Source: Stutzerimonas stutzeri (GTDB lineage: Bacteria > Pseudomonadota > Gammaproteobacteria > Pseudomonadales > Pseudomonadaceae). Taken from it: DNA of 64,000 bases. Position numbers and translations under genes: made by a program. The notes below the pieces were generated by a model. That model worked only from the letters and a program-made list of their open reading frames with translations. It was not told the origin of the DNA and did not search any database. The stretch lies in contig NZ_CP007441.1 of assembly GCF_000590475.1 (NCBI RefSeq), positions 3,850,660-3,914,659 on the forward strand, given 5' to 3'. Below are positions 35,985 to 44,930 of this stretch, one piece after another. The first letter of the stretch is position 1. Every line of letters begins with the position of its first letter.

Positions 35985-37465
35985 GGCGAATGTTCCTCGA
36001 GCAATTGGCGGATGGTCGGGATCAGGTCAGCGGCGGCAAGGCCTCGGCCCTGCTGACCAAGGCGGTGACCGGCCGTGGCGTGCAGCCAGACCGAGAGGCA
36101 CGCCGCATCGTAAGGTTGCAGACCCTGCGCCAGCAGCGCGCCGGCGACACCAGCCAGCACATCACCGAGGCCGGCGCTGGCCATCGCCGGGTGGCCGCGA
36201 TCACACAGCGCCAAGCGTCCATCACGATCGGCGATTAGGGTGCCAGCACCCTTGAGCAGCACCGCGCAATCAAAACGAGCAGCCAGGGCACGCGCCGCGC
36301 CCGGCCTGTCGGCTTGGACCTGTGCGATGCCCAACAACCGTGCGGCCTCGCCTGGGTGCGGCGTCAGCAGGCAATCGCTCGGCAACTCGACCGCGCCAGT
36401 CGCCAGAAGATTCAGCGCATCGGCATCCCACACTTGAGGGACGCGGCACTGCGGGGCCAGCGACAGCAAACTGCGCCCCCACGGCGCCTGCCCCAGGCCT
36501 GGCCCGATCACCAACACATCAGCGCGCTGAGTCAGCCCCGTCAACGCATACGTGGACTCGACGCCGCTGCACATGATCTCCGGGCGTCGCACCAGCGCGG
36601 CGGTGACGTGCTCCGGGCGCGTGGCCAGGGTCACCATGCCGGCCCCGCAGCGCAGTGCCGCCTCGGCCGTCAGCAAAGCGGCACCACCAGTACCAAGGTC
36701 GCCGCCGATCACTAACACCTGACCCAAGCTGCCTTTATGAGCAGTCGGGGAACGGGGCGCGAGCTTGGGCAGACCCGCTTCGGACAAACGCACTGCGGCG
36801 TACGCATTCTGCTCGATCGCCTGGGCATCGGCCTGTAGGTCATCGAAGACCAGCGCGCCGATCCGGTCCGGCCCCTCTCCGGTAAACAGGCCGAGCTTGA
36901 GGCCAATGAACGTCACGGTCAGTTCGGCACGCACCACCTCGCCCAGCAGACACCCGGTGTCGGCACATAACCCCGACGGCAAATCGACCGCGAGGATCGG
37001 TAGCGCACTTTTGTTCATGGCGCGAATGGCGCTTGCGTAGGGCTCGCGCACCTCGCCAGTGATACCGGTGCCAAGCAGCGCATCGACCAGCACGCCGTGC
37101 AGCTCGGCGCCAGACGACCAGGGAGTCACCCGCACGCCGGCTGCCTGTGCTTCATTGAAGGCGCTGGCAGCATCGCCCTGCAGCTGGAGGGGGTCACCCA
37201 CTGCGATAACCTGAACCTGACGACCGGCACGCTGCGCCAGTGCTGCGATCAGATACCCGTCTCCAGCGTTATTACCGCGCCCGGCCAGCACGGTGACTTC
37301 TTGGCTATCCGGCCAATGGCGGCGCAAAGCGCGCCAGCCTGCGTGGGCGGCGCGCTGCATCAGTTCGAAACCGGGCGTACCGGCGGCGATCAGCCGAGCG
37401 TCGAGTTCACGCACCTGGGCGGCCGAGTAAAGACGGTTGGGGAGTGTATCGGTGGTCTGGGACAT
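35972..37465 (-). CDS. nnrD: Bifunctional NAD(P)HX epimerase/dehydratase
   Basis: 497-aa repair enzyme for hydrated NADH and NADPH. The N-terminal epimerase (YjeF_N) shows LAGRGNNAGDGYLIAAL and VDALLGTGITGEVREPY. The C-terminal ADP-dependent dehydratase (YjeF_C) shows AHKGSLGQVLVIGGDLG, LTPHPGEAARLL and GHPAMASAGLGDVLAGVAGALLAQG. The fusion is typical in bacteria. Also annotated as nnr/yjeF. Confidence 0.95.
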   Translation of the reverse strand: MSQTTDTLPNRLYSAAQVRELDARLIAAGTPGFELMQRAAHAGWRALRRHWPDSQEVTVLAGRGNNAGDGYLIAALAQRAGRQVQVIAVGDPLQLQGDAASAFNEAQAAGVRVTPWSSGAELHGVLVDALLGTGITGEVREPYASAIRAMNKSALPILAVDLPSGLCADTGCLLGEVVRAELTVTFIGLKLGLFTGEGPDRIGALVFDDLQADAQAIEQNAYAAVRLSEAGLPKLAPRSPTAHKGSLGQVLVIGGDLGTGGAALLTAEAALRCGAGMVTLATRPEHVTAALVRRPEIMCSGVESTYALTGLTQRADVLVIGPGLGQAPWGRSLLSLAPQCRVPQVWDADALNLLATGAVELPSDCLLTPHPGEAARLLGIAQVQADRPGAARALAARFDCAVLLKGAGTLIADRDGRLALCDRGHPAMASAGLGDVLAGVAGALLAQGLQPYDAACLSVWLHATAGHRLGQQGRGLAAADLIPTIRQLLEEHSPCLT

Positions 37466-37652
37466 GAATCACCCGAGCGAATATCTGGCAGAATTATACG
37501 CATGCGCCTGCCTGGCCGCCCGCAGCGCGTCGACGGCGGACAACATGGATGTCACCACCTCAGGGGCGCACAGCGCGGCAGCTGTAACAGCCACCGCACC
37601 GAACCGAACATCAGCTACCCATCACATGCCGTAACGCCCGACAACCGAAGCC

Positions 37653-38750
37653 ATGTCCAGTACCACTCTCGACCCCGTCGCACTTGCTGACTCCATCAAG
37701 GAGTGGGGCCGCGAGCTCGGCTTTCAGCAGGTCGGCATCACCGGTGTCGACCTGGGCGAGCACGAGGCGCACCTCGAGCGTTGGCTGGCGGCCGGCTATC
37801 ACGGCGAGATGGACTATATGGCTGCCCATGGCAGCAAACGTTCCCACCCGGAGCAACTGGTGCCGGGCACGTTGCGGGTGGTGTCGCTGCGCATGGATTA
37901 CCTGCCGGGCGACACGCGCATGGCCGAGCAGCTGGCGCACCCGGAGAAGGCCTACGTCTCGCGTTACGCATTGGGACGCGACTACCACAAGCTGATCCGC
38001 AAGCGTCTGCAGCAGCTGGCCGAACGCATTCAGCAAGTCATAGGCCCCTTCGGCTTCCGCGCCTTCGTCGACAGCGCACCGGTACTGGAAAAAGCCGTGG
38101 CGCAGCAGGCCGGCCTCGGCTGGATCGGCAAGAACACACTGGTTCTCAACCGCAAGGCCGGCAGCTGGTTCTTCCTCGGCGAATTGTTCGTCGACATCGA
38201 TCTGCCGGTCGACGAGCCCACTGCGCGCGACCACTGTGGCAGCTGCCACGCCTGCCTGGACATCTGCCCGACCGAAGCCTTCGTCGGCGAGCGCTTGCTC
38301 GATGCGCGGCGCTGCATTTCCTACCTCACCATCGAGCTGAAGGGCTCGATCCCGATCGAGCTGCGGTCGAAGATCGGCAATCGGGTGTTCGGTTGCGACG
38401 ACTGCCAGATGGTCTGCCCCTGGAATCGCTTCGCCAAACCGACCGAGCAGACCGACTTCCAGCCCCGCCACAGCCTCGACAACGCCGAACTGGCAGTGCT
38501 GTTTCGCTGGACCGAAGAGGAATTTCTCAGTCGCACCGAAGGCTCGCCACTGCGGCGGACGGGGTATCAGAGCTGGTTGCGCAATCTCGCCGTGGGGCTG
38601 GGCAATGCACCGTCGAGCATCCCCGTGCTTGAAGCGCTGCAGGCGCGCCGCGACGACCCTTCGGAGCTCGTACGCGAACACGTCGAGTGGGCACTGGCGC
38701 AGCATGAAGCCCGCCAGACTGAGGCGCTTGTCGCGGCGCCTCTTTCCTGA
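37653..38750 (+). CDS. queG: Epoxyqueuosine reductase
   Basis: 365-aa cobalamin-dependent iron-sulfur enzyme that makes queuosine in tRNA, the last pathway step. The N-terminal cobalamin-binding domain includes YHGEMDYMAAHGSKRSHPE. Two 4Fe-4S motifs follow: CGSCHACLDICP (about residues 193-204) and CDDCQMVCPWN (about 250-260). The C-terminal HEAT-like part covers 300-350. It is transcribed divergently from nnrD. Confidence 0.95.
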   Translation: MSSTTLDPVALADSIKEWGRELGFQQVGITGVDLGEHEAHLERWLAAGYHGEMDYMAAHGSKRSHPEQLVPGTLRVVSLRMDYLPGDTRMAEQLAHPEKAYVSRYALGRDYHKLIRKRLQQLAERIQQVIGPFGFRAFVDSAPVLEKAVAQQAGLGWIGKNTLVLNRKAGSWFFLGELFVDIDLPVDEPTARDHCGSCHACLDICPTEAFVGERLLDARRCISYLTIELKGSIPIELRSKIGNRVFGCDDCQMVCPWNRFAKPTEQTDFQPRHSLDNAELAVLFRWTEEEFLSRTEGSPLRRTGYQSWLRNLAVGLGNAPSSIPVLEALQARRDDPSELVREHVEWALAQHEARQTEALVAAPLS

Positions 38751-38763
38751 GCGAGCGCGATCG

Positions 38764-39063
38764 TCAGAGACCGCCCTGCACGTTCAACCCCAGCCCGAGC
38801 ACGGCCGCGAGCGAGAGCGGTAGCAACAGCGTGTCGAGCAACAGACTCGCTGGTAGATCGAACGCCGCATGCTTGGGCGCCGTCGCACCGAAACGGTCGA
38901 GTGGGCAGCAACCACCATTGAGGCTGTACCAGTCCAGGCGAGTGCCCGAATAGACGATGGGTGCGCCAGGCTTGGCGGCATCTAGGGTGCGCACCGTGGC
39001 GCAGCCGGAGAGGAGCGAGACTGCCAGCAAGGTCAGATAGAGTCGCATGGCCGATCGTTTCAT
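38764..39063 (-). CDS. YceK/YidQ-type small lipoprotein
   Basis: 99 aa with a signal peptide ending in the lipobox LLSGCATV, so an outer- or inner-membrane lipoprotein. The body contains YSGTRLDWYSLNGGCCPLD and a second hydrophobic segment (LLLDTLLLPLSLAAVLGLGLN), the pattern of the YceK/YidQ family. Function unknown. The start may be ATG 39063 or 39048; neither has a strong ribosome binding site. Confidence 0.75.
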   Translation of the reverse strand: MKRSAMRLYLTLLAVSLLSGCATVRTLDAAKPGAPIVYSGTRLDWYSLNGGCCPLDRFGATAPKHAAFDLPASLLLDTLLLPLSLAAVLGLGLNVQGGL

Positions 39064-39136
39064 TAGTGCCCCGTTTGGCCGTCACACCAGGTCATCGAAC
39101 GCATATCGCTGCGTTCACCACCCTACGCCGTCATGT

Positions 39137-39766
39137 TCAGTCGTCGCTGACGATATGGTGCTCGCCCCAACGCGGCAGCATGTCCTGCGGGATATTTAGC
39201 AGGTTGAGGATCCGCGCGACGACGAAATCCACCAGATCATCAATGGTCTGCGGCTGATGATAGAAGCCGGGTGATGCCGGCAGGATGGTCACGCCGAGAT
39301 TCGACAGCTTGAGCATGTTCTCCAGATGGATGCTCGAATACGGCGCTTCACGCGGGACCAGGATCAGTTGGCGACGCTCTTTCAACGCAACGTCCGCCGC
39401 GCGCTCGATCAGATTGTTACAGGCCCCCGTGGCGATGGCCGACAGGGTGCCGGTCGAACAGGGCAGCACTACCATCGCGGTCGGCGCGCCAGAGCCCGAA
39501 GCCGGGGGTGCCATCCAGTCTTCCTTGGCGAACACGCGGATCTGCCCCGCCGCCGCGCCGGTGTATTCGGAAAGAAACGCCTGCATGGCCTGGGGTTTGG
39601 CCGGCAGCACAACATCGGTCTCGGTGGCCATCACCAGCTGCGCGGCCTTGGAGATCAGGAAGTGCACCTCGCGATCTTCCTGGATCAGGCAATCGAGCAG
39701 GCGCAGGCCGTACTGCGCGCCGGAGGCGCCGGTCATGGCCAAGGTGATGCGTTCCGGTCCGCTCAT
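39137..39766 (-). CDS. ubiX: Flavin prenyltransferase UbiX
   Basis: 209 aa. Attaches a dimethylallyl group to FMN, giving the prenyl-FMN cofactor for UbiD-type decarboxylases in ubiquinone synthesis. ITLAMTGASGAQYGLRLLDCL (FMN-binding), VVLPCSTGTLSAIATGACNNLIERAADVALKERR and LVPREAPYSSIHLENMLKLS are family blocks. Beside mpl as in other pseudomonads. Confidence 0.96.
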   Translation of the reverse strand: MSGPERITLAMTGASGAQYGLRLLDCLIQEDREVHFLISKAAQLVMATETDVVLPAKPQAMQAFLSEYTGAAAGQIRVFAKEDWMAPPASGSGAPTAMVVLPCSTGTLSAIATGACNNLIERAADVALKERRQLILVPREAPYSSIHLENMLKLSNLGVTILPASPGFYHQPQTIDDLVDFVVARILNLLNIPQDMLPRWGEHHIVSDD

Positions 39767-39926
39767 GCATTTGCTCCCAAAGCTGCTGCGCTTGCTTATG
39801 CTGCGTTGAAACCTTACTCGAAATGCTCACTTGCGCCAGCAGGCTCCGCTTTCTCGCAAGGTTTCGCCTTGCCTAAGCTTTGCTCGCGACGCTTTGAAAA
39901 CAAATTCGCCGTATTCCTAAACTCGT

Positions 39927-40057
39927 GGGTGGAGAATCGCGAAGCGTTTTCACCGTTACCCGATGTTGGCGCTTTTACCGTCGCAACCTTACGCGTGGAA
40001 ATGCCTTCGGCGATTTCCACCCTACGTGGGGTGGATAACCGCGAAGCGTTTTCCACC
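39927..40057. repeat. Three related imperfect palindromes between ubiX and mpl
   Basis: 39927-39954 and 40028-40057 share GGTGGA..A.CGCGAAGCGTTTTC.ACC, each able to fold on itself. Between them GTGGAAAT/ATTTCCAC (39995-40002, 40013-40020) forms another hairpin. They resemble extragenic palindromes of the stutzeri group recalled from memory. The rest of 39767-40065 holds no gene. Confidence 0.6.
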
Positions 40058-40065
40058 TTGAGCGA

Positions 40066-41415
40066 TCAGCTCAAAGCCTTGGCCAGCTTGACGTGCAGCC
40101 CACCAAAACCGCCATTGCTCATCACCACCACTTGGGTGCCCGGCGTGGCATCGGCTTTGACCTTGGTGATGATCGCTTCCAGCGAATCGCAAACAGTCGT
40201 CTCCACCGGCGAGCCGGCCACAGTAGCAGCCAGGTCCCAGCCGAGATTGGCCGGCGCATACCAGATAGCCTGGTCGGCCAGCGCCACCGAGTCGGCCAGG
40301 CCTTCACGGTGCGCGCCGAGCTTCATCGAGTTGGAACGCGGCTCGACCACGGCAATGATGGGCGTATCACCGACGCGTTTGCGCAAACCATCCAGCGTGG
40401 TGGCGATGGCCGTCGGGTGATGTGCAAAGTCGTCATAGATGGTCACGCCGTTGACCTCGGCGACCTTCTCCATGCGCCGCTTGACGCTGCGAAATTCGCT
40501 CAGCGCCTCGGCGCCCTGCTTCGGCAATACGCCGACATGACGTGCCGCGGCGAGCGTCGCCAGGGCATTGTTGACGTTGTGCAGGCCGGTCAATTCCCAG
40601 TCGACCACGCCCTGCACGGCGCCTTCAAAAATCACTTCGAAGCGCGAGCCGTCGGCACTTAGCAGCTTGGCCTGCCATTGCCCGCCGTCGCCGGTGGTCT
40701 GCACGGGCGTCCAGCAGCCCATGCCGATCACGCGCTTGAGCGCCGTTTCAGACTCGGGATGAATGATCAGGCCTTCGCTGGGCACGGTGCGCACCAGATG
40801 GTGGAACTGTCGTTCGATCGCGGCGAGGTCTGGGAAGATATCGGCGTGGTCGAACTCGAGATTGTTCAGGATCGCCGTGCGCGGGCGGTAGTGAACGAAC
40901 TTGCTGCGCTTGTCGAAGAAGGCGCTGTCGTATTCGTCCGCCTCGACCACGAAGAACGGCGTGCCGCCCAGGCGTGCCGAGATGCCGAAGTTCTGCGGCA
41001 CACCGCCGATGAGGAAGCCCGGGCTCATGCCGGCGTGTTCCAGTACCCAGGCGAGCATGCTGCTGGTGGTTGTCTTGCCATGAGTGCCGGCAGCGGCCAA
41101 CACCCAGCGCCCTTGAAGGACGTGATCGGCCAACCACTGCGGGCCGGAGACATAGGGCAGGCCTTTGTTCAGCACGTACTCCACGGCCGGGTTGCCACGC
41201 GACAACGCGTTGCCGATCACCACAAGGTCCGGCGCCGGTTCGAGCTGGCTGGGTTCGTAACCCTGAGTCAGCTCGATGCCCTGAGCTTCGAGCTGGGTGC
41301 TCATGGGGGGATAGACGTTGGCGTCGGAGCCGGTGACGCGGTGGCCGAGTTCCTTGGCCAGCACCGCCAGCGAACCCATAAAAGTGCCGCAGATGCCGAG
41401 AATATGAATGTGCAT
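40066..41415 (-). CDS. mpl: UDP-MurNAc:L-alanyl-gamma-D-glutamyl-meso-DAP ligase
   Basis: 449-aa Mur-ligase-family enzyme that recycles the murein tripeptide onto UDP-MurNAc. MHIHILGICGTFMGSLAVLAKELG is the Mpl-type N-terminus; AAAGTHGKTTTSSMLAWVLEHAG is the ATP-binding loop; VVEADEYDSAFFDKRSKF binds metal; IYDDFAHHPTAIATTLDGLR is the C-terminal domain. I chose ATG 41415; the frame runs 18 codons further without similarity. Confidence 0.95.
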   Translation of the reverse strand: MHIHILGICGTFMGSLAVLAKELGHRVTGSDANVYPPMSTQLEAQGIELTQGYEPSQLEPAPDLVVIGNALSRGNPAVEYVLNKGLPYVSGPQWLADHVLQGRWVLAAAGTHGKTTTSSMLAWVLEHAGMSPGFLIGGVPQNFGISARLGGTPFFVVEADEYDSAFFDKRSKFVHYRPRTAILNNLEFDHADIFPDLAAIERQFHHLVRTVPSEGLIIHPESETALKRVIGMGCWTPVQTTGDGGQWQAKLLSADGSRFEVIFEGAVQGVVDWELTGLHNVNNALATLAAARHVGVLPKQGAEALSEFRSVKRRMEKVAEVNGVTIYDDFAHHPTAIATTLDGLRKRVGDTPIIAVVEPRSNSMKLGAHREGLADSVALADQAIWYAPANLGWDLAATVAGSPVETTVCDSLEAIITKVKADATPGTQVVVMSNGGFGGLHVKLAKALS

Positions 41416-41619
41416 GAATGACCTCTGAAAAGCGCTGCGCCAACCGATCGGAGCAGGCGGCACAGCCACGCGAATCGGCGTCGAAAACTGCGGCGCAGAT
41501 TAGCACAGCACTCGCCTGCAAGCCCCGACACCGCACGTCGCCTACCCTGCCGACGAACGGGCTTTGTTCTACGCTGAATCACAGCAGTCCCACACAATTA
41601 CAAGTTCTGGAGACTCACC

Positions 41620-43140
41620 ATGCGTTACGCCCATCCCGGCAGCGAAGGCGCTGTCGTTTCCTTCAAGTCCCGTTACGGCAATTACATCAACGGTGAGTTC
41701 GTCGAGCCGGTCAACGGCCAGTACTTCACCAACCTGTCCCCGGTCAACGGCCAGCCCATCGCCGAATTCCCCCGTTCCGACGCCGCCGATATCGAAAAGG
41801 CCCTCGACGCTGCCCATGCCGCCGCCGATGCCTGGGGCAAGACCAGCGCGCAGGCGCGCTCGCTTGTCCTGCTGAAGATCGCCGATCGCATCGAGCAAAA
41901 CCTCGAAATGCTCGCCATCACCGAAACCTGGGACAACGGCAAAGCCGTGCGCGAGACGTTGAATGCCGACATCCCGTTGGCCGCCGATCACTTCCGCTAC
42001 TTCGCCGGCTGCATCCGCGCCCAGGAAGGCACCAGCGCCGAGATCGATGAACACACCGCGTCCTACCATTTCCACGAGCCACTGGGCGTGGTCGGACAGA
42101 TCATCCCGTGGAATTTCCCGATTCTGATGGCCGCGTGGAAGCTCGCCCCGGCGCTGGCTGCAGGCAACTGTGTCGTGTTGAAACCCGCCGAGCAGACGCC
42201 GCTGGGCATCGCCGTACTGATGGAAGTCGTTGGCGACCTGCTGCCACCCGGCGTGCTCAACATCGTCCAGGGCTATGGTCGTGAAGCCGGCGAGGCCCTG
42301 GCGAGCAGCAAGCGCATCGCCAAGATCGCTTTCACCGGCTCCACCCCGGTGGGCTCGCACATCATGAAGCGCGCCGCTGAGAGCATCATCCCGAGCACCG
42401 TGGAGCTGGGCGGCAAGAGCCCAAATATCTACTTCGAAGACATCATGCAAGCCGAGCCGACCTTCATCGAGAAAGCCGCCGAGGGTCTGGTCCTGGGCTT
42501 CTTCAACCAGGGTGAAGTTTGCACCTGCCCATCGCGGGCGCTGGTACAGGAGTCGATCTACGGCCCCTTCATGGAAGCGGTGATGAAGAAGGTCTCGCAG
42601 ATCAAGCGCGGTGACCCACTGGATACCGACACAATGGTCGGCGCCCAGGCCAGCCAGCAGCAGTTCGACAAGATCATGTCCTACCTGGAGATCGCCAAGC
42701 AGGAAGGCGCCGAAGTGCTCACCGGGGGCGGCGTGGAGAAGCTCGAAGGCTCGCTCGCTACCGGATACTACATCCAGCCGACGCTCCTTAAGGGCACGAA
42801 CAAGATGCGTGTGTTCCAGGAGGAAATATTCGGCCCGGTGATCGGCGTGACCACCTTCAAGGACGAAGCCGAAGCCCTGGCCATCGCCAACGACACCGAG
42901 TATGGGCTGGGTGCCGGCGTCTGGACCCGCGACATCAACCGCGCCTACCGCATGGGCCGGGCGATCAAGGCCGGACGTGTGTGGACCAACTGTTACCACC
43001 TCTATCCCGCCCACGCGGCGTTCGGCGGCTACAAGAAGTCCGGCGTCGGCCGCGAGACGCACAAGATGATTCTTGACCACTACCAGCAGACCAAAAACCT
43101 CTTGGTGAGCTACGACATCAATCCACTGGGATTCTTCTAG
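41620..43140 (+). CDS. exaC: NAD-dependent aldehyde dehydrogenase (ExaC/AcoD type)
   Basis: 506 aa. Oxidises acetaldehyde and related aldehydes to acids. Motifs: IIPWNFPILMAAWKLAPALAAGNCVVLKPAEQTP (NAD site), FTGSTPVGSHIM, VELGGKSPNIYFED with the general-base Glu, and NQGEVCTCPSRALV with the catalytic Cys. Upstream of the ethanolamine permease and EutBC, so it probably oxidises the acetaldehyde made by ethanolamine ammonia-lyase. A clear ribosome binding site CTGGAG precedes ATG 41620. Confidence 0.93.
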   Translation: MRYAHPGSEGAVVSFKSRYGNYINGEFVEPVNGQYFTNLSPVNGQPIAEFPRSDAADIEKALDAAHAAADAWGKTSAQARSLVLLKIADRIEQNLEMLAITETWDNGKAVRETLNADIPLAADHFRYFAGCIRAQEGTSAEIDEHTASYHFHEPLGVVGQIIPWNFPILMAAWKLAPALAAGNCVVLKPAEQTPLGIAVLMEVVGDLLPPGVLNIVQGYGREAGEALASSKRIAKIAFTGSTPVGSHIMKRAAESIIPSTVELGGKSPNIYFEDIMQAEPTFIEKAAEGLVLGFFNQGEVCTCPSRALVQESIYGPFMEAVMKKVSQIKRGDPLDTDTMVGAQASQQQFDKIMSYLEIAKQEGAEVLTGGGVEKLEGSLATGYYIQPTLLKGTNKMRVFQEEIFGPVIGVTTFKDEAEALAIANDTEYGLGAGVWTRDINRAYRMGRAIKAGRVWTNCYHLYPAHAAFGGYKKSGVGRETHKMILDHYQQTKNLLVSYDINPLGFF

Positions 43141-43243
43141 CAGCCCTGAAAAGGTGCCCGCCCGCGCTGCAAGGCGTCGGGTTGGGGCACCCGTTGCTCC
43201 TTTCCCTTCCCAATAGCCTTGGAAACGCTCAAGACAGCTCGAA

Positions 43244-43258
43244 GGCACAGCGCTTGCT
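43244..43258 (+). promoter_or_regulatory. Sigma-54 promoter of the ethanolamine permease gene
   Basis: GGCAC-N5-TTGCT: the -24 GG and -12 GC are exactly 10 bp apart and flanking bases match the RpoN consensus. It lies 44 bp upstream of the permease start. In P. aeruginosa this catabolic operon is known to depend on RpoN and the enhancer-binding protein EatR, which fits. Confidence 0.75.
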
Positions 43259-43301
43259 TTAACGATCCTGCCGTACCCGAACCCATCAGAGGATGATTCC
43301 C

Positions 43302-44750
43302 ATGGCTCTCGAACACAGCAGTGCGACACCCCCGACACACGCCATCGATTTCGAAGCAGTTGGCAGCACCTATTTCAAGGAACGCGAACTGAAGAAAGGC
43401 GCCGCCGGGTGGGTCCTGCTGGTGGGCCTGGGCGTTGCCTACGTGATCTCCGGCGACTATGCCGGGTGGAACTTCGGCCTAGCCCAGGGGGGCTGGGGCG
43501 GACTGTTCATCGCCACATTGCTGATGGCGACCATGTACCTGTGCATGTGCTTCTCGCTCGCCGAACTCTCCTCAATGATTCCCACCGCGGGCGGCGGTTA
43601 TGGCTTCGCCCGTAGCGCCTTCGGCCCGCTGGGCGGCTTCCTCACCGGCACGGCGATCCTCATCGAATATGCCATCGCGCCGGCCGCCATCGCGGTGTTT
43701 ATCGGCGCCTATTGCGAGTCGCTATTCGGCATTGGTGGTTGGGCGATTTACCTCGCGTTCTACATCATCTTCATCGGCATCCACATATTTGGTGTCGGCG
43801 AGGCGTTGAAGCTGATGTTCGTCATTACCGCAATCGCGGCGCTGGCGCTGGGTGTGTTCATCGTGGCGATGGTGCCGCACTTCTCGGTCGACAAGCTGCT
43901 GGACATCGCACCGACCACCGCCGCTGGCGCCAGCAGTTTCCTGCCCTACGGTTACGTCGGCATCTGGGCGGCGATTCCCTATGCAATCTGGTTCTTTCTC
44001 GCGGTCGAAGGCGTGCCGCTGGCGGCCGAGGAGACCAAAAATCCGCAGCGCGACATGCCCCGTGGGCTGATCGGCGCCATGCTCATTCTGGCCGCCTTCG
44101 CTGGGCTGATCCTGCTGGTCGGCCCCGGTGGCGCGGGTTCCAGCACCATGGTCGAATCCGGCAATCCGCTGGTCGAAGCGCTGACCACCGCCTACGGGTC
44201 GTCGACCTGGATGAGCGGCTTCGTCAACCTGGTGGGTCTGGCTGGGCTGATCGCCAGCTTCTTCTCGATCATCTACGCCTATTCCCGGCAGATCTTCGCG
44301 CTGTCGCGGGCAGGCTACCTCCCGCGCAAGCTGTCGCTGACCAACAAGAACAAGGCGCCGGTCATGGCACTGGTGATTCCGGGCATCATCGGCTTTCTGC
44401 TCTCGCTGACCGGCCAGGGCGATCTATTGATCCTGGTGGCGGTGTTCGGTGCGACCATCTCCTACGTGCTGATGATGGCCTCGCATATCGTCCTGCGCAT
44501 GCGCCGTCCGGATCTGCATCGCCCGTACAAGACACCCGGCGGCGTGCTGACCTCCGGCGGGGCGCTGGTGCTGGCCTGCATCGCGGTGGTCGCCGGATTC
44601 TTGGTCGACCCACGGGTGGTGATCGCCGCCGTGGTGATCTACGGGATATTTATCGCCTACTTCGCCTTCTACAGCCGGCACCATCTAGTGGCCGGTACGC
44701 CGGAAGAAGAGTTTGCGGCGATCGAGAATGCCGAAGCGACGTTGAAGTAG
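43302..44750 (+). CDS. eat: Ethanolamine permease
   Basis: 482-aa APC-superfamily transporter with about 12 membrane segments. The stretch ending YVISGDYAGWNFGLAQGGWGG and SLAELSSMIPTAGGGYGFARSAFGP is characteristic of ethanolamine permeases, as is FFLAVEGVPLAAEETKNPQRD. It imports ethanolamine for EutBC encoded downstream. ATG at 43302 is preferred (AGAGGA 8 bases upstream); another ATG at 43293 overlaps that ribosome binding site. Confidence 0.94.
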   Translation: MALEHSSATPPTHAIDFEAVGSTYFKERELKKGAAGWVLLVGLGVAYVISGDYAGWNFGLAQGGWGGLFIATLLMATMYLCMCFSLAELSSMIPTAGGGYGFARSAFGPLGGFLTGTAILIEYAIAPAAIAVFIGAYCESLFGIGGWAIYLAFYIIFIGIHIFGVGEALKLMFVITAIAALALGVFIVAMVPHFSVDKLLDIAPTTAAGASSFLPYGYVGIWAAIPYAIWFFLAVEGVPLAAEETKNPQRDMPRGLIGAMLILAAFAGLILLVGPGGAGSSTMVESGNPLVEALTTAYGSSTWMSGFVNLVGLAGLIASFFSIIYAYSRQIFALSRAGYLPRKLSLTNKNKAPVMALVIPGIIGFLLSLTGQGDLLILVAVFGATISYVLMMASHIVLRMRRPDLHRPYKTPGGVLTSGGALVLACIAVVAGFLVDPRVVIAAVVIYGIFIAYFAFYSRHHLVAGTPEEEFAAIENAEATLK

Positions 44751-44758
44751 TTTAGTAG

Positions 44759-44776
44759 GGTGGGCTTTAGCCCACC
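44759..44776. repeat. Palindromic hairpin after the permease gene
   Basis: GGTGGGCT-TT-AGCCCACC, an 8-bp stem, 8 bases after the stop. It resembles an extragenic palindrome and may stabilise or attenuate transcript between the permease and eutB. The rest of the 180-bp gap shows no gene. Confidence 0.6.
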
Positions 44777-44930
44777 GAACCGTGCACATCATTGGCTGAC
44801 TGAAGCAGGCCGGGTTCGCGTACGAGCTTATGTTGGAAATGAGCATGTCGACTGGCTCGCAAATGAGACTGCTTTCAACGCAGTAACGCCAATGCAGGTG
44901 ATGTTCAGGACCTGCTACGGGAGACGGAGC

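Noticed and set aside
37611..38705. 364-aa minus-strand open frame opposite queG
   Set aside because: Antisense shadow in GC-rich DNA; queG on the plus strand has complete cluster motifs and full family length.
41569..43338. 589-aa minus-strand open frame opposite the aldehyde dehydrogenase
   Set aside because: Mirror of a strongly coding, GC-biased gene; composition is low-complexity His/Asp/Gly-rich with no recognisable domain.
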